Positions 1-10,407 of a stretch of 64,000 nt of DNA are shown one piece after another (position 1 is the stretch's first letter; every line of letters begins with the position of its first letter). Location: NCBI RefSeq assembly GCF_011074885.1, contig NC_054682.1, forward strand, positions 124,001 to 188,000, in the 5' to 3' direction. A program made the translations under genes and the position numbers. The DNA comes from Brettanomyces bruxellensis. Taxonomy: Eukaryota > Ascomycota > Pichiomycetes > Pichiales > Pichiaceae. The notes beneath the pieces are model-generated. The model searched no databases, was not told where the DNA came from, and saw only the letters and a list, made by a program, of their open reading frames with translations.

Positions 1-246
1 TTTTATATAACTTGTTTCTTCTACAAAAGGACGAGACCCGATAGCCTATTTTGCAATACAACTAGTTCGACTCCATTTTGATGGTAACAGAGTAAAAAAA
101 GTAAATTCATTTTCTTCTATGGTGACACATACACAATTGTTAGAATGTTAAAGGCATTAACATTATCACACATATCACTTGGTACAGTTATATCCACCCA
201 CTTAGGTAACCGACCTTACAATTGTCTGAATCTCCCCAACTACTAG
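1..246 (-). mobile_element. R-family LTR, older copy, part 1 (cut by window edge)
   Basis: This stretch is the reverse complement of the inner part of the R LTRs seen at 247-855, 54184-54766 and 56753-57364. It begins inside the LTR at the window edge and stops at the 5-bp ACTAG where a second R LTR is inserted; the remainder resumes at 861. It is older than the inserted copy by the nesting. No coding sequence is present. Orientation is assigned from a TATATAAAAAG box that reads forward in the 247-855 copy. Confidence 0.85.
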
Positions 247-855
247 TGTCGGAGTTAAGAGAGACCTTATGAGTTACTCCCGGGCTTTAGCTATCAAACT
301 CCTTCTTTAATAGAACTAATAAGAACCTAGCAGTCGGGGAGATTCAGACAATTGTAAGGTCGGTTACCTAAGTGGGTGGATATAAATGTACCAAGTGGTC
401 TGTGTGATAATGTTAATGCCTTTAACATTCTAACAATTGTGTATGTATCACCATAGAAGAAAATGAATTTACTTCCTTTACTCTGTTACCATCAAAGTGG
501 AGTCGAACTAGTTGTATTGCAAAATAGGCTATCGGGTCTCGTCCCTTCGTAGAAGAAACAAGTTATATAAAAAGAGGTAAAGTAAAGTAAAAATAAAAAG
601 GAAAATAAAGTGAGGTAATCATACATAATAAAAAAAAGATTTAATTCTCAGAAACAGAATTATGATCGCGCATAATTATTTTTCTGCTGATTCCCTAACA
701 TACACAGTTAGTGCATTTTATCCAGGATTGTCTCTATTAGATATTATTCTAAATCTTCGTTATTTTAGAATAAGTTCAGATCTCAAAACAAATAAATCTA
801 ATGACATATAATAATAGATTACCTAATACTAGGTAATATTCTCATATGTCCGACA
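247..855 (+). mobile_element. Solo LTR, R family, complete (609 bp)
   Basis: It begins TGTCGGAG and ends TCCGACA, the TG...CA termini of an LTR with a 7-bp terminal inverted repeat (TGTCGGA/TCCGACA). It is flanked by a 5-bp target-site duplication, ACTAG at 242-246 and 856-860. There is no internal region, so it is a solo LTR left by LTR-LTR recombination. A TATATAAAAAG box lies near 563-573. It is inserted in opposite orientation into an older LTR of the same family, which makes 1-240 and about 334-574 a long inverted repeat. Confidence 0.92.
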
Positions 856-860
856 ACTAG

Positions 861-942
861 GTTCTTATTAGTTCTATTAAAGAAGGATTTTGATAGCTAA
901 ACCACCTGGGAGTAACTCATGAGACCTCTCTTAAGTCCGGGA
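861..942 (-). mobile_element. R-family LTR, older copy, part 2
   Basis: This is the continuation of the older LTR of 1-246 on the far side of the nested insertion. It matches the outer end of the R LTR (compare 54685-54766) and ends in a decayed terminus near TCCGGGA instead of TCCGACA. It ends about 94 bp upstream of tRNA-Glu. Confidence 0.82.
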
Positions 943-1036
943 AAAAAGTAAAAGAAAAATAAATACAAATATTAAATAATAAACAAAGCAAGCACTATAA
1001 GTCCAAAAAGAAGTGCTTTTCTTTAAATTTTGTAAA

Positions 1037-1108
1037 TCCGAAATAGTGTAATGGCTATCACAGGTCGCTCTCACCGTCCAGATCCGAGTTCGATTCTCGG
1101 TTTCGGAA
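1037..1108 (+). tRNA. tRNA-Glu (anticodon CTC)
   Basis: A cloverleaf can be drawn. The 7-bp acceptor stem is TCCGAAA/TTTCGGA with discriminator A1108. The anticodon loop CTCTCAC (1068-1074) carries anticodon CTC at 1070-1072, and the T arm is CCGAG-TTCGATT-CTCGG. There is no intron. The overall sequence is typical of yeast tRNA-Glu. The anticodon stem GGTCG/CGTCC contains a U-U mismatch (T1065 against T1077) where a Watson-Crick pair is expected. A T6 run at 1113-1118 is the likely Pol III terminator. Confidence 0.9.
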
Positions 1109-1112
1109 TTTA

Positions 1113-1118
1113 TTTTTT
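1113..1118 (+). terminator. Pol III oligo-T terminator of tRNA-Glu
   Basis: A run of six T residues starts four bases after the discriminator base of tRNA-Glu. This is the usual Pol III termination signal. Confidence 0.75.
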
Positions 1119-1283
1119 AAAATATTTTTTTGCTACTCCCTTGAATGATTAATAGGGATAAACAGTCGCGCTTCCCACAGGAAATGGATCCTTGAGGTGA
1201 CGAAATACATGTATTATGATTCTCTGTCCTTTTTAGTAGACGTAAGATCTGAAATAATCTGGCAGACTTTGTGAGCGAGAGCT

Positions 1284-2594
1284 ATGGTGGAAATGGATGC
1301 AAAGGAACTGACAAAAGCCGGTCAGACTGATGAAAAAATAGTTGGAACATCAGAAATTAAAGAGGAAAATATTTCCACTTCACACAATATTAATGATGAA
1401 AAAGCTAAACAGGATATCACAACTGACAAATATGAAAGTGAGGAGGTTCATGCAAACAAATTCATAGAGGATGGAAGTAATGATAATGCAGAAAAAACGG
1501 AGGGACAAACTGCGGATAACATTGAGAAATATAACGTTATTGGGCCAGAAAAAGGCAATACATCCGATGGTAATGAAACAAAAACAAATGACGAATCGAA
1601 GATAAATAACAGTAATGAAGGGGTCGAAGAGTCTGCTGGAGTAGGACAAGCTAAGATTATCTCATCTGAAACAAATAAGGATAAAGAGAATCCGAAAGAT
1701 GCCGAAGTGGTGAGTGACGAGATAATTAAAGATAGTGATAAAGTAGAAAAGAAGAATCAAGAAGGGGAAGTCCAACTGAAAGACAAAAAGGAAAATAGCT
1801 CAACCGAACCAACCGAAACAAATGATAAGTTAGAGAACAAAACTGCTGGAGGGGCATTGTTTAGCATTAATGATGTTGATGAATTAGAAGAAGATGAGGA
1901 AGAGGGCAAGAAAGAAGAAACCGAAATATCAGAGGAAGAAACAAATAAAAAAAAAAGACCATCCTTGGCTGAAGAGGATGAGGGTCCAGAGCACAAAAAG
2001 CTTAATACTGGAAGCATAGAAAAGGATGAAAAAGATGGGGGTAAGAAACTTCCACCAGAAGACAAAGACGATCCAGCATTAAAAAAACAGGAAGCACCAA
2101 TGCATCAACTTCCGGAAATTACGCGTGAAGATAAAACATTGGAGGAGGTGCTAGAAATGATGGATGACGAAGATTTCACACCCATAATACCTGATGCGGT
2201 TACGGATTACTATTTGGCTAAAAGTGGATTTTCGACTTCTAACAGAAAGATCAAAAGACTTCTAGCATTGGCAACCCAGAAATTCATAAGTGATATAGCT
2301 ACTGATGCATATGAATACTCTCGTATCCGATCCAACAGTGCAGTTTACAATTCAGCTAATCCTCAGGTTAGGGCGAGGGCTCTCATGACAGCTACGGTAA
2401 TGAATATTCAAGGAAGCAATCCATCAGAAAAGAGTGATGGGGAGAATGGTAACGCAGAAAATGCGACAAGTTCACTGACAAATGGTCCAGGACAGCAAGC
2501 CCAGAACCAGAAGGTTACGCTAACCATGGAGGATCTTAGTAGTGCTTTGGATGAATACGGATTAAACGTTAACCGGCCGCAATTTTATAGGTGA
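1284..2594 (+). CDS. TAF10: TFIID/SAGA subunit Taf10
   Basis: Taf10 is a histone-fold subunit shared by TFIID and SAGA in the nucleus. The C-terminal part, about residues 275-436, carries the family signature: [15 protein letters not shown], then [26 protein letters not shown], written here as two blocks ([11 protein letters not shown] and [15 protein letters not shown]), and the terminal block [15 protein letters not shown]. The two halves of the histone fold are separated by a short Gln/Asn/Ser-rich linker. The first ~270 residues are Glu/Lys/Asp/Asn-rich, low complexity and very acidic, longer than the S. cerevisiae N-terminus (206 aa total there against 436 here). The start is the first ATG after in-frame stops. 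The tRNA-Glu gene lies 175 bp upstream. Confidence 0.93.
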   Translation: MVEMDAKELTKAGQTDEKIVGTSEIKEENISTSHNINDEKAKQDITTDKYESEEVHANKFIEDGSNDNAEKTEGQTADNIEKYNVIGPEKGNTSDGNETKTNDESKINNSNEGVEESAGVGQAKIISSETNKDKENPKDAEVVSDEIIKDSDKVEKKNQEGEVQLKDKKENSSTEPTETNDKLENKTAGGALFSINDVDELEEDEEEGKKEETEISEEETNKKKRPSLAEEDEGPEHKKLNTGSIEKDEKDGGKKLPPEDKDDPALKKQEAPMHQLPEITREDKTLEEVLEMMDDEDFTPIIPDAVTDYYLAKSGFSTSNRKIKRLLALATQKFISDIATDAYEYSRIRSNSAVYNSANPQVRARALMTATVMNIQGSNPSEKSDGENGNAENATSSLTNGPGQQAQNQKVTLTMEDLSSALDEYGLNVNRPQFYR

Positions 2595-2730
2595 CAAATA
2601 TCATGATAATATGCCACACACCTTTATTATATTATGTACCCCATGCTTTTGTAATATTATATAGAAAAATTGAAAATGGTACGACTACCTGTATGCACAC
2701 CAATCCCTGGTGTTATCCTTCTCTGATAAA

Positions 2731-4647
2731 TCATGCTAACTCGTAGGATGGGAAGCATCTTCGTCTCCAACTATCAATATCCCAGTGTATTAAGCCATCA
2801 TCTGATCCAATTACCAATGAATGCTGACCATTTCCATATTCATTACCTGCGTTAACTATCTCAAGGCCAGTTAATTCCAGTTCGGAGTCCAAATAATAAA
2901 ATGGATCGTTTTGAGGATTCTGAATTACACCATCATGATAACCACGACCTCTGATGGGGGTACGAACAACCCTTGTTCCAGAATTACAAGCATTTTGAAG
3001 AGGGTCACAAACTATCTGCTCATGAAGTTCTCTTTCTTTTGTTGATGGCTGCCTACTATATGGGGTTTTCATCCATTCAACTGCATCTTCCCTCATTTTA
3101 GCAACAGGATATCTTTTTGGGCAGTTGTTCCGATTGAAATTAAAGAAATTTGATTTCTGAAGTTTATCAACGTCAATCAGAAACATTCTCGAAGTTCTCG
3201 GATAACCTAGTCTATGATCCACATCACAGACATCCTCATATTTTTTCACTATAGGCTGGTTATAGTATCCATCAGAGTCATCATATAAACGCTTAGGTAA
3301 TAATATAACATGGTGCGTCATAAAATCCCTTGTATCAACAACATGAACACGACCTTGGTGTTCTGAAATAAATAATAAATCATCTGTACCACCGCTAAAC
3401 TTGCAAACGCGAAAAGCACCGCTTTGAAGCTGTTTTCTGGTTGAATATATCTTATGAATTGGTCTTGATATATTACGAATATCATATATAAAATTCACCC
3501 CCTCCTGGAAGCAAGCAGAAAAACATGTACCTGAATTATTCCAACATGTGGAAAAGCCACAATCAGACTGTGTTATTATGGTTTCTCTCTTCGCAACCTC
3601 TCTCATATTCTCTTCTGGGTGCATAATAAAAATTCTGGGACTATCCCCCAACGTAACAAGCGTTTTCATATCTGGCGATAACGAAGCATGATTCAATGCA
3701 ACAGACAGATTAACACTGTAATCTGGGGATATTGCATCACTTTTATTACTTATATCCATCACGTACAAGTTCTGGTCATTGTTGCACGCAAGGGACATAT
3801 AGCGAGAGTTGGCAATCTTGTTTATCGTAACACAATTATTAATCAATGTCCCTATATTTCCATTTTCAGTGTATCCTGTTTCACCAACATGAAGACCAAA
3901 AAATCCCTTCCTACGATAAGAATTCGGTGAGTTGCTTGATGGAGCATAACTCAAAGTACTTGAATCATTAAAGGTTTCACGCGATGCTATTCCTCCAGCA
4001 ACTATTATTCCATTTGATTCTTTAAGACATCGTGGTGATGATCCGAACTTTGCAAATTCCGGCTGAAGTCGACTGGATGTATCCATATGAACATTAGAAC
4101 CAGCTTTTTTAACCTGTTGGTGGTGCTTACCACGACGCCGAAAATTCAGACGGCTCACCGCATTTTTGTGTGGAAAGTATACTGCATTAGACTCAGATGA
4201 TTTGCATACTAAATCTTTGAGTTGCCAATGACTGGATAATGTATTATGATGGTTAGTATTGTATCTTGATAGAACAATATTTTGGAAAGAAATTGAGGGG
4301 TGTCGGATGTGCGGCTGAAAACTAGTAAAGGAAGAAGGGGGAAAAATAATAATATGGAGCACAGCCAATATTCTGATAAGAAGGCTGCACTGATAAGAGA
4401 CAACCCAAATATCGAAAGCTGCAGCATTGATGCTATGGGCATATGCTATGAAGCAGGCCCAAATAATGAAAACAATGCACATTGCTAACGGAAGTCATCT
4501 TTTTTATAGAGAAATATCCTGTTGAACCGGAATACGGTATTGAGGCAAAAGATATATGAATCATTGCAGGAAAACTTGCACACAGTGTGTGCACATTAAT
4601 ACTTACTTAGCAGTAATATTAACGTTGTAATATGATGATTGCGGCAT
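2731..4647 (-). CDS. WD40-repeat protein of the DUF2415 family (two exons)
   Basis: The model is join(4647..4607, 4231..2731) on the minus strand, 513 aa. Exon 1 starts at ATG 4647 and encodes 13 codons plus two bases. The intron has GTAAGT at its 5' end, TACTAAC at 4258-4252 and CAG at 4234-4232. Joining restores frame and gives the expected family start, N-HWQLKDLV. The single-exon alternative (ATG 4482) would give a hydrophobic N-terminus that is intron read-through. The middle has WD-like blades (for example RVHVVDTRDF). The C-terminus, VIGSDDGLIHWDIDSWRRRCF, written as VIGSDDGLIHWDID then SWRRRCFPSYELA, fits the short DUF2415 motif found after WD repeats in fungal proteins. The molecular role is not known to me. 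The gene is convergent with TAF10, with a 136-bp gap. Confidence 0.82.
4232..4606 (-). other. Spliceosomal intron (375 nt) in the WD40/DUF2415 gene
   Basis: The 5' splice site is GTAAGT (4606-4601), the branch point is a perfect TACTAAC (4258-4252), and the 3' site is CAG ending at 4232, about 20 nt from the branch. Exon 1 (41 nt) plus exon 2 (1501 nt) gives 1542 nt, divisible by three. A perfect 8-bp inverted repeat TGCACACA-G-TGTGTGCA lies at 4577-4593, close to the 5' splice site. Confidence 0.85.
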
Positions 4648-5887
4648 TAGAAAGTTAAAATTTGAAGAAGAAAAATCAATCGGTTGACTTTCCTGAGGAA
4701 ACCTTTAACAGAAAAGAGAGTTAGTATGAAGTTGGGCGAAGTAAAAAGATGGGCAAGTCTGTCACATACTCGTTAAGTGAATCAATAGTCATTATTAGAC
4801 AACTTGAATTAGAATTATGTTAGATTTTGAAGTTATTGCAAAAGAGAAAATTGATAAAGATGGGGTTAAAAGACGAAATTATGTAAAAATGTGGGGAGAG
4901 GCCTGGTTAAATAAGATAAGCGGAGGATGACCACGACAACTGTGACAAATCTGGATGGTCAGGTAAACGGCAAAAAGAAAAAGATAGGAAAATGGAATCA
5001 CGCCAAAGAAAAGTGCGGGAGATTATGTATCATCCGGTGCGGGGTGCTTTTTGTGGGCAATGCACTAATAGGCAAGATCTTATTTATGAACATTGAGCAA
5101 GCCATTAAGTGGGGGATTATGGAAAAAATGCATATTGCAGGCTAAATGTACAGAAAAAGGAATTATATATTACCGGTTTCCGTGTTACGTAGAATATTAT
5201 GAGAAACTTTCTGCCGATATAATTCAGATAACTTGGACTACTATGTAATCGTGGCATGGTACAAAACTCTGTAAATCCAGAATCCAGAATCCAGGTGTAG
5301 GGATGCACAGTAAATGAGAAAAGAAAGCATTCTTTCGTATTCTTTTGCAATGTGTATGGTGTGATCAATGAATCCCTCTAAGCACATTAGAAATGGTGAT
5401 CAACAATGTATAACAAAGCATAACAAATTAGTAAATTTGTTTATGAGTAAATATTTGTGTTCCATGAGTAAAGCATCCTGTGAAACTTCTTTAAGCCAAT
5501 TAATTATATGATAACCTTACTGATTTTAGCAGTGTGCACATTTCTTTTTGCTGACACATACCTCACTATGAATTTTTTCTTGTTATTCGTTATTTATTTA
5601 CCTCTTGAACAGGTGGAAAAAAAAAGTGTCTCGAGTGAAATGAAATCGGTGCTATATTAACAAATAAAATTTATGATCACTGTATAATTTACCAAATTTC
5701 AATACATACTAAGGGCGTTAAAAGTTACAACAGCATTATACTACGTTATTAGTGCAATATTTGACAACAATTGGTGTTTGGTCAAAAACAAAACTAGTTT
5801 GAAGAACTCATCGATCCCTTTTATCAGGCGAAATTGTGATATACTTGATACCAACATCAAAAAGGAATAGAAAAGAAAAGAGCATAA
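4648..5887. other. Intergenic stretch, no gene seen
   Basis: This region separates two divergent genes, the WD40/DUF2415 gene and APM1, so it should hold both promoters. Only short frames without family resemblance occur (for example 4927-5145). I see no tRNA and no repeat shared with the LTR regions. Confidence 0.6.
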
Positions 5888-7294
5888 ATGGCATCTGTTG
5901 TTTACTTTCTAGATAGTCGAGGAAGACCACTACTGCATCGAGATTACAAGTGGGATATTCCTACGAGTGCGGTGGAGAAATTCCCTATTCTTTTACTAAA
6001 GAATTCTAAAAGCACAAATGTGGAAGCCGATTCAGGATTGGATGATGGTGCCACAGCTCCAGTATTCAATGACGATGGTATCAATTATATATATTTAACA
6101 CACAAGAATTTATACATACTGGCCATGACAAGGGAAGATGCAAATGTTTTTGCTGTTTTATGCTATCTTCACTCCCTTGTTCGAGTTCTTGAGGGATATA
6201 TGAAATCATTGGAGGAAGAGTCGATCAGAGACAATTTCTCTATAATATATGAGCTTTTGGATGAGATGATGGACTTTGGTGTGCCCCAAATCACAGATCA
6301 AAAGATTTTGAAGGAATACATAACACAGGAGTCATTTACCTTGAAGACAATGCTTAGACCATCCGGTAGTAAAAAGAGACCTGGTGCTACTACTGTCTTT
6401 AAGCAACGCGTTGCTCCTATAGCAGTGACCAATGCTATTAGTTGGAGGTCACCGGGAATAAAGCATAAGAAAAACGAGGCATACTTGGATGTCATCGAAT
6501 CCATTGATATGCTTGTGAACTCAAGAAATCAACTGTTGAGCTCAGAGATACACGGTACAATTCAGTTGAAATCATTTCTTTCTGGAATGCCCGAGCTTGT
6601 GTTGGGTCTAAACGAGCGGTTTATGAACAGTTGTATTGACAGCATTAAAGGTAATGATACAAACTCAAGAGCGAAAATTGCTGGCAAAAAACCAATCGAG
6701 GTTGAAGATGTCAAATTTCACCAATGCGTTCGGCTAGGAAAGATCGAAGCAGACAAAATGATATCCTTTATTCCGCCAGACGGAGAATGTACGTTGATGA
6801 CGTATAGAGTTCATTCTCCCACCTTAAAGCCACTATTTCTTATTGATTACAAGATGCGGAATCATTCAAACACCAGATTGGAAATAATGGTGAAAGTTAA
6901 AGCCAATTTTAAGCCTCGAATTTCGGCCAGACGACTCCAGATTAGAATCCCTGTTCCTCGTGATATTGATTCACCAAAGTATCATTACAATAAAGGTAAC
7001 TTGAAGTATTTGCCAAACGAATCCGCCGTTTTATGGAAAATACACAAAATTGATGGCGGAAAGGAATACGTGATGATAGCTGAATTGATGCTTCCGACAG
7101 TTACTGATGATACGGATTTGGAGAAGTTTAGAAAAATTCCATTGAACCTTAAATTCGAAATGCAAGGTTTCGTCACCAGCGGCTTACAGGTGAAATATTT
7201 GAAGATCCGTGAGCCTAAGCTTAATTATCAGAGTTATCCATATGTTAGATACATTACAAAGAGCAGTGATCATTATGATGTGAGAGTGAAATGA
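5888..7294 (+). CDS. APM1: AP-1 clathrin adaptor mu subunit
   Basis: This is the medium chain of the AP-1 adaptor, which sorts cargo with tyrosine-based signals at the trans-Golgi network and endosomes. At 468 aa it is close to S. cerevisiae Apm1 (475 aa). Residues 1-140 form the longin-like N-terminal domain, with the start MASVVYFLDSRGRPLLHRDY and the hallmark EEESIRDNFSIIYELLDEMMD near residue 105, given here as EEESIRDNF and IIYELLDEMMDFG. Residues ~185-468 are the mu homology domain that binds YxxPhi signals (for example ISWRSPGIKHKKNEAYLDV at its start). The initiator matches the conserved family start, so no intron is needed. Confidence 0.95.
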   Translation: MASVVYFLDSRGRPLLHRDYKWDIPTSAVEKFPILLLKNSKSTNVEADSGLDDGATAPVFNDDGINYIYLTHKNLYILAMTREDANVFAVLCYLHSLVRVLEGYMKSLEEESIRDNFSIIYELLDEMMDFGVPQITDQKILKEYITQESFTLKTMLRPSGSKKRPGATTVFKQRVAPIAVTNAISWRSPGIKHKKNEAYLDVIESIDMLVNSRNQLLSSEIHGTIQLKSFLSGMPELVLGLNERFMNSCIDSIKGNDTNSRAKIAGKKPIEVEDVKFHQCVRLGKIEADKMISFIPPDGECTLMTYRVHSPTLKPLFLIDYKMRNHSNTRLEIMVKVKANFKPRISARRLQIRIPVPRDIDSPKYHYNKGNLKYLPNESAVLWKIHKIDGGKEYVMIAELMLPTVTDDTDLEKFRKIPLNLKFEMQGFVTSGLQVKYLKIREPKLNYQSYPYVRYITKSSDHYDVRVK

Positions 7295-7561
7295 TGATTC
7301 ATAGAAAATATAGAGCTAATATTAAACTATGGTACTATGTCGTGTAATGGAAGGGGAGGGCGTTACAAAAAAATGTAGGTTTATCATAGAAATTTTTTTT
7401 CCCTTGGAGAGAATTTCATCTGAAGATCAAGTGAAAAAAAAAAAAACAGAAAAGAAAAAACTTATCGAACAAGAAGGGGACCGTTGATGAATTAAACATG
7501 GTCAACTATACAGACAGTAACCATAATTTATAGAGATAACTACATTTTGTTGATTGTATAA

Positions 7562-9088
7562 ATGTCTGAAGATCTTATGTTAAAGAAGGCTGAAGAACTG
7601 AAGAAAAAGGGGAATGATCAGTTGAAGAAAAAAGACTACGATAAAGCCATCGACTTTTACACGCAAGCTATAGAAATTAAGCCAACATCCGTCTTTTACT
7701 CAAATAGAGCACAGGCAAATATTAAGAAGGAGAACTTTGGGCTTGCGTTAAACGATGCAAATGATGCTATTAAATTAAATCCACAGTATCTGAAAGGATA
7801 TTATAGACGAGCCGTTGCTTATAGTGGAATGATTGAGTATAAGAACTCACTTAAAGATATAAAACACGTTCTTTCTAAGGCTCCAAACGATAAAAACGCA
7901 AAGAAGCTGGAAAAGAATTTGGAGAAGATGATCAGGCAGATACGGTTTGAGCAAGCTATACAGGTGGAGGAGGATCGCTCAATTTTGGACCAGCTAGATT
8001 TTGCTAATATGTTGGATGAAAAAAACGATAGTAGCAATAGATTGCCTGAACTAGACATTCATATTACGAAAGAGGCCAAGAGGCAAAAGGTTAGCGTTGA
8101 TATGACCTTCGATTACATTGAGAAAATGGTCAAATTGTTTAAGGATGGGAAGACACTTCCAAAAAAACACGCATATGCTATTGTTTCAGCTACGGCCGAA
8201 TTGTTCAGAAATGAGAAAGCACTTGTTGAACTCAGCCTTCCCGGAGATGAGAATGCAAAGAAAAATTGTAGATCCGCGACTGCGAAAAAGATAACTGTTT
8301 GTGGAGATACACACGGACAATTTTACGATGTTTTAAACATATTCGGGAAGTTCGGTAAGGTGAGTCCAGAGCACACATACCTATTCAACGGTGATTTCGT
8401 TGACAGAGGCTCTTGGTCCTGTGAAGTTGCCTTTTTGCTTTACAGCTTGAAACTTCTCTATCCTGACAACCTCTTTATTGATCGTGGAAATCACGAGACT
8501 GATGATATGAATCAGGTGTACGGGTTCCAAGGTGAGGTTAAGGCAAAATACACAGACAGACTTTTCCGGTGCTTCTCAGAGTCATTTAACTGTCTTCCAT
8601 ACTCCACGCTGATTGGACACCAGTATCTTGTGATGCATGGCGGTCTTTTCAGTTCTGATGACGTGACTTTGGACGATATTCGTAATATTGATAGGTTTAA
8701 ACACAGACAACCACCTAAAGAGGGTCTTGAGATGGAGTTGTTGTGGACTGATCCTCAACCAGCCGAAGGAAGATCACCCTCTAAGAGAGGAATCGGCCTT
8801 CAGTTTGGTCCGGATGTTACGAAGAAGTTTTGCGAGAAGAATGATTTGAAGATGATTATTAGATCACATGAAGTGAGAATAGGAGGTTATGAGATAGAGC
8901 ATGAGGGTAAGCTTGCAACAGTTTTTAGCGCTCCTCATTACTGTGACTCAGAGACAAACTTAGGTGCTGTGATGAATGTCACTTTTGGAAGTGACCTCAA
9001 GTATCACGAAGAATTCGATACATTTGAAGCTGTTCCTCATCCGGACATCCCTCCTATGGCATATTGCCAGGATAGACTTGGATTCTGA
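7562..9088 (+). CDS. PPT1: Serine/threonine protein phosphatase 5 with TPR domain
   Basis: Ppt1/PP5 is an Hsp90-bound phosphatase. Residues ~5-115 are three TPR repeats (AEELKKKGNDQLKKKDYDKA opens the first) that bind the Hsp90 tail. A linker follows, and the PPP catalytic domain fills residues ~200-508. Metal and phosphate motifs are all present: GDTHGQ around residue 249, GDFVDRG, RGNHE, HGGLF and SAPHYCD. Length (508 aa) matches S. cerevisiae Ppt1 (513 aa). A long A/T-rich leader with an A10 run precedes the ATG. Confidence 0.96.
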   Translation: MSEDLMLKKAEELKKKGNDQLKKKDYDKAIDFYTQAIEIKPTSVFYSNRAQANIKKENFGLALNDANDAIKLNPQYLKGYYRRAVAYSGMIEYKNSLKDIKHVLSKAPNDKNAKKLEKNLEKMIRQIRFEQAIQVEEDRSILDQLDFANMLDEKNDSSNRLPELDIHITKEAKRQKVSVDMTFDYIEKMVKLFKDGKTLPKKHAYAIVSATAELFRNEKALVELSLPGDENAKKNCRSATAKKITVCGDTHGQFYDVLNIFGKFGKVSPEHTYLFNGDFVDRGSWSCEVAFLLYSLKLLYPDNLFIDRGNHETDDMNQVYGFQGEVKAKYTDRLFRCFSESFNCLPYSTLIGHQYLVMHGGLFSSDDVTLDDIRNIDRFKHRQPPKEGLEMELLWTDPQPAEGRSPSKRGIGLQFGPDVTKKFCEKNDLKMIIRSHEVRIGGYEIEHEGKLATVFSAPHYCDSETNLGAVMNVTFGSDLKYHEEFDTFEAVPHPDIPPMAYCQDRLGF

Positions 9089-9780
9089 ATATAGGGCTTC
9101 GATACATGTACAAATATATATAATAGATCCCAACATTATACATTTACGCCATGAAGTAGTAGGAAGGATGATAGAGAAAGTGAGTACACTCCATGATTGT
9201 AGGACCCATGAAACCTTACTAGAATCTCTTGATTCGTCATTCTAGAAGCCAAAACGGTGGCTCCATGGGCTCGATCTTTTTAAAAGACCTGTTTTAATCT
9301 TGAAAAGGTTGTAGAGGGAGATAACTGTATGACAGAGTCTAATAAACAGAATAATAACAAGATGCAAAACATCTGCCGTAATTCCAACAATTAGACTCGA
9401 GAGAGATCTCCCTACAATATATACCTTTTCTGAATGAGTGGAGAAAGAGGAAAAAACCGGAGCTTACACAGAAAAACAAAGTGGTGCATATCAACGAAAG
9501 TGAAAAAAATTTCGTGCTCGCTCCTTTAAACGACTTGAATATGACAATTAGAAAATAAGGGATGAAAAAGAAAAATAATGAGAGAACCAAACGAAACTCA
9601 TTACTTTTTTTTCTTTCCCAGTATCACACTTGAACAACAGCAGGCAGGACAACTTCCAATAAAATTGTATATACCGTTAACAAATTTAAGCGATCATTAT
9701 CTACCACTAACCTTACAGAATTAGCCACTTACGATATACCACTATTACCAAAAATTTGTACACATTTTTGCCAGAGAAGA
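9089..9780. other. Intergenic stretch, no gene seen
   Basis: This lies between PPT1 and the EMC7-like gene, both on the plus strand. Only short unconvincing frames are present on either strand. It presumably holds the PPT1 3' UTR and the promoter of the next gene. Confidence 0.55.
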
Positions 9781-10350
9781 ATGCTGTTCACATCTTTCAT
9801 ATTATTACTTTTCTTGGGAATAGCCTCAGCATTGAAAGGCTCCATTGACTTTTCGAAAGATGCTGTCAAGATTGTTGATCCTGCAAGGGCATCATTATTA
9901 TTACTTGACAAGGAAGATAAATCTTGGAGAGTTTTCCATTTTAGGGAAAATGGCGATTTTTACCTACCTCAATTATCTAAGGGGAAGTATGAGCTTTTGA
10001 TTCAATCTCTAGATTTTAAATTATCTACAGGACCCTCTTACAAAATTACGGTGCTCAACAGTACACATTATATAGTCGAGGATGCTCAGACGGGTAAAGA
10101 GCTTGAGGATGGGCTTGAATTTTCAGCAGATAAAGTGGTTTTGAGGAATTTTATCGACAATGATTCATCGGGAAGTTTCCTTAACAGTCTTCCGTTCGTT
10201 CCTCTCATTAGGAAATACCCACTAATGGGAATGCTGCTATTGGGCTGTATTGCTCTCATGGTTTCTCCAATGATAATTAGTAAATTTGATCCGGACTTTA
10301 ATGAGAAGCTTATTCAGGCTCAACAGGACACAAAAGCACATCAATCTTAG
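9781..10350 (+). CDS. SOP4: ER membrane protein complex subunit 7 (Sop4/EMC7)
   Basis: EMC7 is the lumenal beta-sandwich subunit of the EMC, which inserts and stabilises multi-pass membrane proteins in the ER. The protein has a signal peptide (MLFTSFILLLFLGIASA) and a lumenal domain with an FHFRENGDFYLPQLSKGKY block, the carboxypeptidase-regulatory-like fold typical of EMC7. One C-terminal membrane segment lies around residues 148-167 (MGMLLLGCIALMVSPMII), followed by a short cytosolic tail. At 189 aa it is somewhat shorter than S. cerevisiae Sop4 (234 aa). It is convergent with BPH1, with a gap of only about 57 bp. Confidence 0.85.
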   Translation: MLFTSFILLLFLGIASALKGSIDFSKDAVKIVDPARASLLLLDKEDKSWRVFHFRENGDFYLPQLSKGKYELLIQSLDFKLSTGPSYKITVLNSTHYIVEDAQTGKELEDGLEFSADKVVLRNFIDNDSSGSFLNSLPFVPLIRKYPLMGMLLLGCIALMVSPMIISKFDPDFNEKLIQAQQDTKAHQS

Positions 10351-10407
10351 ATTTCAATACATATATATAAATATCCACATTTCTCATTAGTATGCACACG
10401 AATACGC

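Noticed and set aside
1..575. Large palindrome as a hairpin RNA gene or origin-like structure
   Set aside because: It is fully explained by two opposite LTRs of one family, with a clear ACTAG duplication.
4209..4488. Hydrophobic N-terminus and opposite-strand small ORF over the WD40/DUF2415 gene
   Set aside because: The region is an intron by splice-site and branch-point evidence.
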